From positions 5,802,340-5,866,339 of the forward strand of contig NZ_CP030118.1 of NCBI RefSeq assembly GCF_006968745.1: a stretch of 64,000 nucleotides of DNA, read 5' to 3'. Every line of letters begins with the position of its first letter. The first letter of the stretch is position 1. Both the position numbers and the translations under genes were made by a program. A model generated the notes under the pieces. The model did not search any database. It was not told the DNA's origin and saw only the letters and a list, made by a program, of their open reading frames with translations. Positions 27,072-34,427 of the stretch are shown here, in pieces. This DNA is from Brasilonema sennae CENA114. GTDB taxonomy: Bacteria; Cyanobacteriota; Cyanobacteriia; Cyanobacteriales; Nostocaceae.

Positions 27072-28534
27072 CACCGTTGCCCTCCCTGGATGAGTTGGGC
27101 TACGAATAATTCTAATTCATTGACATTTGTGATTAATTGTGCTTCGCGACTGCGACACCATCGTTGCTTTTGTGGCGTATGCGGTTCACCCATGTAAATT
27201 CCTTTGGCTAGCATGGGTTTTGAGCGACCATAACCGTAAATCTTTCGTAAGTCTCCCAGTTTTGTTCGCAGCCACAATTCTTGAATATTACCACAGTAGA
27301 TAATCACCGCATCACACATCTGTAATTGCTCTTGATGATCTTGACGCACCTGCGCTTCATCTCCTTCAAACAAGGGTAATATGACTTCAAAGCCTTGGTT
27401 GTAGAGATAGTCATCTAATGGGGCGATCGCCTCCAAGTCCCGCTGGTCACAAATCAAGTAAACTCGTAATGGTCCATCTTCCGCAATAACCTCTTTTGGT
27501 GGCTGCGGCTTAGAATTAAGTTTATCTTTAATAATAGTCTTGAGTTCTTCCAAGCTTGTCTGTAGCAGGTTAGGTTCACTTTGCAGAGATTGAATCAGTT
27601 CTTCCTGACGCGGTTCTTGTGGTTGTAATCCCACTGGCATCCAAACTAAACGCAAAAATTCCGGAGACTTTTGACTGTGCTTAACTGCCAGTTCATTTTG
27701 TAAAACAACAACTGACTTATCTGCTCCTTCTGGCACCATACCATATTTGGCACCAATCAAATGAATCGAAAGTTTGCTGCGCTGCAAATTTTCACACACA
27801 ACCTGTTCAAAATCCGGATAGTAAGGAGAGAGAGATTGTTCTGGCAAAACAACATAACCGCGTTGCTGCAACTCTCGCTTAACTTTGTTTCGTTCTTCTA
27901 TAAGATCAAAAGTTGTTTCTGCTAAATAAATAGTGGTTCCAGTAGATGCAACAGGATTTTGTTCAACAGCACCGTTGTGATCATGACTGGAAAAACTATC
28001 TAGCATTTGTTTAATGTCATAAGCCAAATCGTTGATTTTCGTCCAATAATTGCGTTCAGCTTCAACACCAAATATCTTACTATATTCAATTGGACGCCCA
28101 GACTGATCCAACTGATAAAACTCATACCCCAAAAGTTCTTGCACTTCCGGGGGATGTTCATTTCGAGCAATTGGGGTTTTGATGACTTTAAAAATCCGTG
28201 ATTTCTCCGCAAGACGAACGCCACCAGTCATCGCAGCAGCCTCACAAAATTTCTGCAATTCCTTGATACACCACTTTGACTTGACATACCGAGGTGAGAG
28301 TACAGAAAGCAGCAACACCACCTTGGGAAATCGTTCTACAATCGTATCGCCAAAGTAATCATTGCCTTGCAGTTTTAAATCTCGCCAAATCTTAGGTTTT
28401 TCTCCCCGTAGTTGTGCCAAACGGATTTCCAACGCGCGATGAAAATCCGAAATCCATCCTTCCTGCCCCTCAGTCAGCGGCTGGTTATCAATGTGGGCGT
28501 AGCTGATAAAGATGTCATCTTCAAAACCCATCAC
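27071..28534 (-). CDS. TIR-domain protein with additional TIR/DUF4062-like domains
   Basis: This is a 487-residue cytosolic protein. Residues 5-145 are a TIR domain: DDIFISYAHID at 6-16, LLLSVLSPRYVKSKWCIKEL at 74-93, and the candidate NADase glutamate Glu92. Residues about 205-290 (TTIYLAETTFDLIEERNKVK, then LSIHLIGAKYGMVPEG) resemble DUF4062. Residues about 355-470 (LRVYLICDQRDLEAIAPLDD, then CDAVIIYCGN) look like a second, divergent TIR. Prokaryotic TIR proteins deplete or convert NAD on infection. It is co-transcribed with the STAND ATPase, whose start overlaps its stop, so the ATPase could sense and the TIR protein could act. Confidence 0.85.
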   Translation of the reverse strand: MMGFEDDIFISYAHIDNQPLTEGQEGWISDFHRALEIRLAQLRGEKPKIWRDLKLQGNDYFGDTIVERFPKVVLLLSVLSPRYVKSKWCIKELQKFCEAAAMTGGVRLAEKSRIFKVIKTPIARNEHPPEVQELLGYEFYQLDQSGRPIEYSKIFGVEAERNYWTKINDLAYDIKQMLDSFSSHDHNGAVEQNPVASTGTTIYLAETTFDLIEERNKVKRELQQRGYVVLPEQSLSPYYPDFEQVVCENLQRSKLSIHLIGAKYGMVPEGADKSVVVLQNELAVKHSQKSPEFLRLVWMPVGLQPQEPRQEELIQSLQSEPNLLQTSLEELKTIIKDKLNSKPQPPKEVIAEDGPLRVYLICDQRDLEAIAPLDDYLYNQGFEVILPLFEGDEAQVRQDHQEQLQMCDAVIIYCGNIQELWLRTKLGDLRKIYGYGRSKPMLAKGIYMGEPHTPQKQRWCRSREAQLITNVNELELFVAQLIQGGQR

Positions 28535-28626
28535 TTTTTCGACTTATACTGCTTCTCGGCTGCGTGCAATACACGGCTGTAATGAAAGTGCATACAACAT
28601 CTCTACACTAAACAATGCCCACTTTA

Positions 28627-28895
28627 CAGAAAATAGCTGTAAATTAACAGTACTGCTTTTATTTATCAACACCCGTAGGGTGGGCATTGCCCAAAAGCAA
28701 ATCAGATGAGTGCTTTAGATATTAGTAGGCAATGCCCACCAAAGCAGAAAATAGCTGTAAATTAACAGTACTGCTTTTATTTATTAACACCCGTAGGGTG
28801 GGCATTGCCCAAAAGCAAATCAGATGAGTGCTTTAGATATTTGTAGGCAATGCCCACCAAAGCAGAAAAATGCTGTAAATTAACAGTACTGCTAA
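28627..28895. repeat. 118-base tandem repeat, about 2.3 copies
   Basis: CAGAAAATAGCTGTAAATTA begins at 28627 and 28745, and a variant begins at 28863, giving an exact 118-base period. Each full unit contains GTGGGCATTGCC and its inverted partner GGCAATGCCCAC. A related but diverged palindrome (GTGGGCACTGCC / GGCAGTGCCCAC) follows at about 28939-29000. The array fills the gap between the TIR gene and the DUF4231 gene; no coding sequence is seen there. Confidence 0.8.
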
Positions 28896-29005
28896 TAAAA
28901 TATATAGGAATCCTATTTGATTTTTGAAACACACATAGGTGGGCACTGCCAGTTAGATCCTGCCCACTATATGAGGGTTAATATGGCAGTGCCCACCCTA
29001 CACTA

Positions 29006-29629
29006 CTACTTTTTCTCCTCTGAAATGTTCTTCTCCGAAGCCTTGTTCTCTGTCGGTGATTGAGGAATGATTTGTTTAATGAACGCCTGCTGAGGATCTT
29101 CTTTTTGCTTTTCCTTGTTTTGCACAACTTCGGTAACATAGACATTAACATCACGCTGGAGGATATCTTCAACCTGAGTTGCAAAATTAGAAAAAGCTTC
29201 TTGATGAGTGTTGTAATCACTGTAGAGTCCACTCAATTGAGAGAATTGCCAGCCTTGAGTCTTCAGAGACTCCGCCGTATGCCGATAATGCCGCCAGCGT
29301 TCCCCATAGTGAAAAAACTCTTCTACAGCGGAACTGATAGCAACGACTCCACTGAGAGCGATCGCACCCCACCGAACAGACGAAGCAACATTTTTGTCGT
29401 TAATATTTAAACCCACTAATATAGGAACAATAATACCACCTATGATTGCTGTTAGTCGCAGTCTGTAATACCAGTTACGAGACTGCTTAGCCCGCTGTGA
29501 CGTCCACGAGACTTGTTCTAGCCAGCGAGAACGCAGAAACTGTTTTTGTAAATCAGACAGTTCTAGTGTTTCGATGAGTTTTTCCAAGCTTTGTTTCGAG
29601 ACTTTACGGTTTAAATCCTGAGATGACAT
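29006..29629 (-). CDS. DUF4231 (SLATT-type) two-helix membrane protein
   Basis: This is a 207-residue protein. Two membrane helices (LTAIIGGIIVPILVGLNI near 60-77 and WGAIALSGVVAISSAVEEF near 87-106) lie between cytosolic helical parts. QKQFLRSRWLEQVSWTSQRA and YGERWRHYRHTAESLKTQGW are typical of DUF4231. This family belongs to the SLATT group of predicted pore-forming effectors found with nucleotide-signalling conflict systems. The ATG lies three bases after the stop of the nucleotide cyclase gene, so the two are translated from one message. I infer that a cyclic nucleotide made by the cyclase gates this protein. The C-terminus is charged and probably disordered. Confidence 0.8.
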   Translation of the reverse strand: MSSQDLNRKVSKQSLEKLIETLELSDLQKQFLRSRWLEQVSWTSQRAKQSRNWYYRLRLTAIIGGIIVPILVGLNINDKNVASSVRWGAIALSGVVAISSAVEEFFHYGERWRHYRHTAESLKTQGWQFSQLSGLYSDYNTHQEAFSNFATQVEDILQRDVNVYVTEVVQNKEKQKEDPQQAFIKQIIPQSPTENKASEKNISEEKK

Positions 29630-29632
29630 TTC

Positions 29633-30988
29633 TCACTCCTGATCAATAAGGCTCTCCTCAATTAATGTATCTGTATCTGGTTGGATAGTAAAATATAGAT
29701 CATTAAATTCCTTATTTGGTAATAAACCTGTCGGGTCTATAGCTAAACTATCTTTAATACCTTTAACAATATACATATCAATTTCGCCTTTATTTTTGGC
29801 ATTAACTTTGCCTCTAGATTCAACTAGAAAAAGATCTTTAATTAACTCAAAAGTTGAAAGAGAAATATTAATACTTCCAGTCAGACCAGATGATTCCATT
29901 CTAGAAGCGGTGTTAACAGTGTCACCCCAGACATCGTAAGCGAACTTCTTGTGTCCAATCACACCTGCTAATAATGGACCTGAATGAATACCAATACGAA
30001 TATCCCAATATGGTTGATTTAAAAGCGCTTTTTCTTTTTTACGCCATTCCATAAAAGTGCGAATATTGATAGCAGCTAGCACAGCATCAATTGCATGAGT
30101 TTTATTGTGAGTTGGAATTCCCCCAACACACATGTAACTATCACCAATTGTTTTCAATTTTTCTAAGCCATGCGCTTCAGTAAACTGATCAAAACAAGAA
30201 AAACAATAATCTAGTTCATCGACCAATTCTTGTGGAGTCAACTGTTCTGATAACTTAGTAAAATTCTTAAAGTCTGTAAACAGAACAGAAGCAGATTCAT
30301 AGTAGACAGGCTTAACAGCGCCAGTCTGCTTCAGTTCACAGGCAATATCTATTGGTAGTATATTCAAAAGCAATTCATCTGTCTTGCGTTTTTCTTTTTC
30401 TAATTCAAGATACAGCCGGTTTAATTCTTCAAAGCGTTCAGCATTACGGATGGCTGCAGATAATTGCACTGCTAGTAAATAGCCAATGCGTAAATCTTCT
30501 TGAGTGTAACTTCTTGCTGCTGAGGTGGCAAAGTTGATTGTACCAAGCACGCGATTATCACATTCCAATGGAATGATGATCTGCGATTGGTACTGGCTAA
30601 GAAAACCCCTTATAGGTTTTTCATGAATGAGTCGGGCTTGACCTGTTTTCAGACTAATGCCAACGACACCCATTTGTGTTGTATCAGAAAACTTGACTTC
30701 GACAGTAGGACCGAACAGCTTTACGATACGCCAATAATCATTAGTATCGCTCAGGCAAACACTACAATGCTCAAAGTCTAACAACCATTTTGCTTGTTTA
30801 CTAACAACTCGCAAAATCTCATCCAGCTTCAGCGAACGATTGATGGCGATCGCAATTTCATTAACAGCTGCGATCCTACTGGAAAGCGCTTGAGCTTCAG
30901 CAAGCAGGCGACGGGAAAGGAACAACAGTTGCTGATAGTCCTGTTGTTCTAGCCGAGTACCAATAGAGACGGGGAGAGAAGAAGTCAT
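29633..30988 (-). CDS. GAF domain-class III nucleotide cyclase
   Basis: This is a 451-residue protein. A short N-terminal coiled region and a GAF domain (about 35-195) precede a class III cyclase domain (about 225-415). Metal-binding Asp residues are in LFTDFKNF and TIGDSYMCVGG. The purine-selecting Lys (EKLKTIG) and Asp (YDVWGDT) are those of adenylate cyclases, and the transition-state Asn/Arg pair is in NTASRMES. All catalytic residues are present, so cAMP synthesis is expected. The start overlaps the upstream AhpD-fold gene by four bases (ATGA). The GAF domain probably senses a small ligand or redox state. The neighbour DUF4231 suggests an effector role rather than housekeeping cAMP control. 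Confidence 0.88.
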   Translation of the reverse strand: MTSSLPVSIGTRLEQQDYQQLLFLSRRLLAEAQALSSRIAAVNEIAIAINRSLKLDEILRVVSKQAKWLLDFEHCSVCLSDTNDYWRIVKLFGPTVEVKFSDTTQMGVVGISLKTGQARLIHEKPIRGFLSQYQSQIIIPLECDNRVLGTINFATSAARSYTQEDLRIGYLLAVQLSAAIRNAERFEELNRLYLELEKEKRKTDELLLNILPIDIACELKQTGAVKPVYYESASVLFTDFKNFTKLSEQLTPQELVDELDYCFSCFDQFTEAHGLEKLKTIGDSYMCVGGIPTHNKTHAIDAVLAAINIRTFMEWRKKEKALLNQPYWDIRIGIHSGPLLAGVIGHKKFAYDVWGDTVNTASRMESSGLTGSINISLSTFELIKDLFLVESRGKVNAKNKGEIDMYIVKGIKDSLAIDPTGLLPNKEFNDLYFTIQPDTDTLIEESLIDQE

Positions 30989-31527
30989 AATGTATCAATT
31001 TCTAGCGAAATTGAATCCGTGTATTTATTAATACTTGTAAATAAATCTGCTGTGGCGACAATCTCAAATATTTCAGAATTGTCTAAACCTAAGTCATAAA
31101 GGTGTTGATAATCTTTACTCGTGAGCGTGTGCGGTTCAGTCGCGGCTTTCAAACCAAAGCTGATCACTGCTTTTTCACGTTCAGGTAGCGGACAGGCTGC
31201 AAAATCTGAAACTAGGGTTCTTAAAACTTCTTCGCTCATCCCTAATGATGATAATCCATGCAAATGCACATTCAGTGCATAGGGACTATTATTAAACTGG
31301 GAAATAGCAATTCCTAGCATTTCCTTGAGTGTGCGTGGAACATCTCCTTTGAGGATAGTACTGCGAAATTTCTTCCAATTCGCTTCCAATATCTCAGGAT
31401 TGATTGTCATGGATTTGAATAAATTTGGCACTATGCCAAATCCAAGTTCAACCTGAATTTCTTCATATATTGCTTTGACGTAGGGATCACTGAGTTGGTC
31501 GTATTCGATGATGGGAAATTTAGCCAT
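30985..31527 (-). CDS. AhpD-fold (carboxymuconolactone decarboxylase-like) protein without CxxC
   Basis: This 180-residue helical protein has the AhpD/peroxidase-related layout (VPNLFKSMTINPEILEANWK, then LKEMLGIAISQFNNSPYALN, then VHLHGL). The positions that normally hold the redox Cys-x-x-Cys are Ser and Ala (NSPYALNVH), so the usual disulfide chemistry is lost. The histidine is kept. It is the first gene of a tightly packed unit with the GAF-cyclase and DUF4231 genes. I infer a sensory, scaffold or non-redox role. The ATG is supported by family length. Confidence 0.75.
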   Translation of the reverse strand: MAKFPIIEYDQLSDPYVKAIYEEIQVELGFGIVPNLFKSMTINPEILEANWKKFRSTILKGDVPRTLKEMLGIAISQFNNSPYALNVHLHGLSSLGMSEEVLRTLVSDFAACPLPEREKAVISFGLKAATEPHTLTSKDYQHLYDLGLDNSEIFEIVATADLFTSINKYTDSISLEIDTL

Positions 31528-31949
31528 TCTTATCTATCGCTTGAGTGAGGAACTTGTTTTAAGCTATACTTTGCACGCTTCAAAACTGAGTTTTTTTGAT
31601 TTGGGCAAGAGCAACACTAACTCAAGATACTAACCTTGAGTTCAAAAGCGCAATCTTTGCTCGTGCAAAACATACTTAACTTAAACAGTTTTGTACAACT
31701 TAATACAAGGCATATCTTATTCTAGAGTAACAATACTGTAGCGACCACCTCATCAGTAAATAGTATTATTTTTTACTCTATGTTTATAAATGTATCAAGC
31801 AAGTATTACCATAGTTGAGGTATAAAAACTACAAATAATTTATCAAAGAGTCTATAATGGGTCTGGATGAGAGTAAGTACAAACTAACTAAAGAAACTTA
31901 TAGTTTTGAGTACTTTTGAAACAATAATTAATCAAGAAACACCATTAGA
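31528..31949. promoter_or_regulatory. Divergent promoter region of the cyclase operon and pepP
   Basis: The 422-base AT-rich spacer separates a leftward operon (AhpD-cyclase-DUF4231) from rightward pepP and must carry both promoters. I cannot define -10/-35 elements with confidence. No gene is visible. Confidence 0.45.
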
Positions 31950-33263
31950 ATGATGCAGGCAGAATATCAGCAGCGCCGTGAGCAATTGATGTCAAAAATT
32001 GGGAATGGAACTGCAATCTTTCGTAGCGCGCCAACAGCGGTGATGCACAATGATGTAGAATACGCTTTTCGCCAAGACAGCGACTTTTATTATCTAACTG
32101 GGTTTAACGAACCACAAGCAGTAGCAGTTTTAGCACCATCACACCCAGAACATCGGTTTGTGTTATTTGTCCAACCTAAAGATAGGGAGCGGGAAGTCTG
32201 GAGTGGTTATCGCTGTGGGGTCGAAGCCGCAAAACAAGTGTATGGTGCATCCGTTGCTTACCCGATCGCCGAACTCGATGAAAAATTGCCACAGTATTTG
32301 GTAAAGTCTGATCGCATATATTACCATCTCGGACGCGATCGCACTTTCAACGACACAATCCTTAATCATTGGCAACGTTTAATGCGGACTTATCCCAAGC
32401 GCGGTACAGGACCAATCGCGATTGAAGATACTGGTCCAATTCTGCACAGCATGAGATTAAGGAAAAGTCAAGCAGAATTGGACTTGATGCGTAAAGCTGC
32501 GGATATTGCAGTTGAAGCACACAATCACGCCATCAAATTTACACAACCAGGGCGGTACGAGTATGAAGTTCAAGCGGAAATTGAACACATCTTTCGCCTC
32601 CGTGGTGCACTCGGACCAGCTTACCCTTCAATAGTCGCTTCTGGAGTCAATTCCTGTATTTTGCACTACATTGAAAATGACCGACAAATGCAGGACAATG
32701 AGTTACTGCTGATTGATGCTGGTTGTGCTTATAGTTATTACAACTCTGATATTACGCGTACATTTCCGGTGGGTGGCAAATTTACGCCAGAACAAAAGAG
32801 GCTTTATGAGATTGTTTTGGAAGCACAAAAGCAGGCGATCGCCCAAGTTCAACCAGGTAATCCCTACAAACAAATTCACGATACAGCCGTACGTGTCCTG
32901 ACAGAAGGCTTAGTTGAACTTGGTATACTCAAGGGTGAAATTGACAAGCTCATTGAAGAAGAAAAATACAAGCCCTACTATATGCATCGTACTGGTCATT
33001 GGCTAGGTTTAGATGTTCATGATGTGGGTGTTTATCAACATGGTGAGGATAACCCACAGATTTTACAACCAGGTCAGGTGCTGACAGTAGAACCAGGACT
33101 TTATATAGTACCAGATACCAAGCTAGCAGAAGACCAGCCACAGACAGATCCACGTTGGGTTGGTATTGGTATTCGGATTGAGGACGATGTTTTGGTAACA
33201 TCAACAGGTCATGAAGTGTTGACAGCTGGTGTACCTAAGGAAGTCGCTGAAGTGGAAAGTTGA
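31950..33263 (+). CDS. pepP: Xaa-Pro aminopeptidase (aminopeptidase P)
   Basis: This 437-residue M24B metallopeptidase removes the N-terminal residue when proline is second. The N-terminal domain has FRQDSDFYYLTGFNEP. The di-metal site comprises LLIDAGCAYSYYNSDITRTF (Asp pair), HRTGHWLGLDVHDVG (His), TVEPGLY (Glu) and GIGIRIEDDVLV (Glu). All ligands are present and the length is typical. It is cytosolic and transcribed alone. A second ATG follows immediately (ATGATG). Confidence 0.95.
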   Translation: MMQAEYQQRREQLMSKIGNGTAIFRSAPTAVMHNDVEYAFRQDSDFYYLTGFNEPQAVAVLAPSHPEHRFVLFVQPKDREREVWSGYRCGVEAAKQVYGASVAYPIAELDEKLPQYLVKSDRIYYHLGRDRTFNDTILNHWQRLMRTYPKRGTGPIAIEDTGPILHSMRLRKSQAELDLMRKAADIAVEAHNHAIKFTQPGRYEYEVQAEIEHIFRLRGALGPAYPSIVASGVNSCILHYIENDRQMQDNELLLIDAGCAYSYYNSDITRTFPVGGKFTPEQKRLYEIVLEAQKQAIAQVQPGNPYKQIHDTAVRVLTEGLVELGILKGEIDKLIEEEKYKPYYMHRTGHWLGLDVHDVGVYQHGEDNPQILQPGQVLTVEPGLYIVPDTKLAEDQPQTDPRWVGIGIRIEDDVLVTSTGHEVLTAGVPKEVAEVES

Positions 33264-33268
33264 AGAAG

Positions 33269-33345
33269 AATTCAGTCGTCAGAATTCAGTATTCAGAAAA
33301 AAGAAATAAAGAATTCTGACTTTTGACTTCTGACGACTGACGAAT
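33269..33345. terminator. Two-way inverted repeat between convergent genes
   Basis: ATTCAGTCGTCAGAATTCAG near 33270 is matched in reverse by CTTCTGACGACTGACGAAT near 33326-33344. The stem lies between the ends of pepP and the polysaccharide deacetylase gene and probably terminates both. Confidence 0.55.
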
Positions 33346-33365
33346 GATTCTCTTTGATAAACCGT

Positions 33366-34427
33366 TTAGCTTGCTCTCCACTCAGACAACTGTTTGGCAA
33401 ACTCTTCACCATCCCAGTCCTCAACGACAACGCGAGGTAATTTAAAGCGATCGCACTGCCTCCGGACAGTACGAGGATAAGTCGTGCAAGCACTCATAAA
33501 TCCCGCTTCCCGCACCAAACCTGCTGTTTCTTCAGAATAGTTGCCGTGAGGATACGCAAAACTCACCACTTTTTGTCCTATAATCTCCTCAAGATGAGTC
33601 TTGCTGTCTTGAATCTCTTCCCTCTGTCGGGCAGTAGGTAAGAAAGATAAAAATGGGTGTGTTACAGAATGTGCACCAATTGAAATTAACTCACTTCCCA
33701 GAGTAGACACTTCCTCTAAATTCAAAATGCGGTGATTTGGGCGCAGTGTTGGAACACAATCACCCCACGCCAGCATTTGATCCATAACCTTTTGTCGTGC
33801 TTCTGGCAGCAAAGGTGATAACAGCCAGTAAAGTGTGCGATAAAGAGTATGGCGAGGAGTGGGGTTATCTTCCCCTAACGCCCTCCAGTGGCGATGTCTG
33901 ACGACAAGCCGCTTTGCGTCTACGCGCTGATATTCCTCCTCACTGTAATTGGCTGCTGTACCTAATTCCCAACGATGAGTTGTACCGTTAATCTCTAAAC
34001 AAAGAACTTCTGGTAAACAACCAGGTTCCAGCAACAACCTATTAAGTTCATCCCACCACAAATCACGTTTTTGTTCCATATATCCACTGGTTAAAAACAT
34101 AGTGGCAGGAATATCGTAACGCTCTAACAGCGGTTTGGCGTTATAGAGATTATCTGTATAACCATCATCAAAAGTGACTGCTATCTGCCAATGAGGAGTT
34201 TTGCCTTCTTGCAATGTCTGGTTTAATTGCTGTAACGAAACAACTTCGCCAAACTTGTGTAAGACTTCCATCTGTTGGGCAAAGTGGCGAGGACTAACAC
34301 AAATTGACCAGGGGTCAGATTCCACTTCTGTGATACGATGGTACATCAAAATAAGACCCCCCGGTGCTAAACGCCCCCGCAAGCGTTTAGCCATTCGCCG
34401 CAGTTTACTAACTCCAGGTATTTTCAT
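33366..34427 (-). CDS. Polysaccharide deacetylase (NodB domain)
   Basis: This 353-residue protein removes acetyl groups from a cell-surface or exported polysaccharide. The NodB motifs are visible: VTFDDGYTDN (catalytic Asp and metal Asp), IGAHSVTHPFLS (His-x3-His metal ligands) and FAYPHGNYSEET (motif 3). There is no obvious signal peptide; the N-terminus is basic (KLRRMAKRLRGRLAPGG). The start codon overlaps the stop of the upstream glycosyltransferase gene by four bases, indicating translational coupling. The context of glycosyltransferase-methyltransferase and ABC exporter points to exopolysaccharide or heterocyst-envelope synthesis. Confidence 0.9.
   Translation of the reverse strand: MKIPGVSKLRRMAKRLRGRLAPGGLILMYHRITEVESDPWSICVSPRHFAQQMEVLHKFGEVVSLQQLNQTLQEGKTPHWQIAVTFDDGYTDNLYNAKPLLERYDIPATMFLTSGYMEQKRDLWWDELNRLLLEPGCLPEVLCLEINGTTHRWELGTAANYSEEEYQRVDAKRLVVRHRHWRALGEDNPTPRHTLYRTLYWLLSPLLPEARQKVMDQMLAWGDCVPTLRPNHRILNLEEVSTLGSELISIGAHSVTHPFLSFLPTARQREEIQDSKTHLEEIIGQKVVSFAYPHGNYSEETAGLVREAGFMSACTTYPRTVRRQCDRFKLPRVVVEDWDGEEFAKQLSEWRAS

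Noticed and set aside
31693..31706. NtcA-type site GTA-N8-TAC upstream of the cyclase operon
   Set aside because: A six-base specification is expected many times by chance in 64 kb, and no properly spaced -10 element follows.
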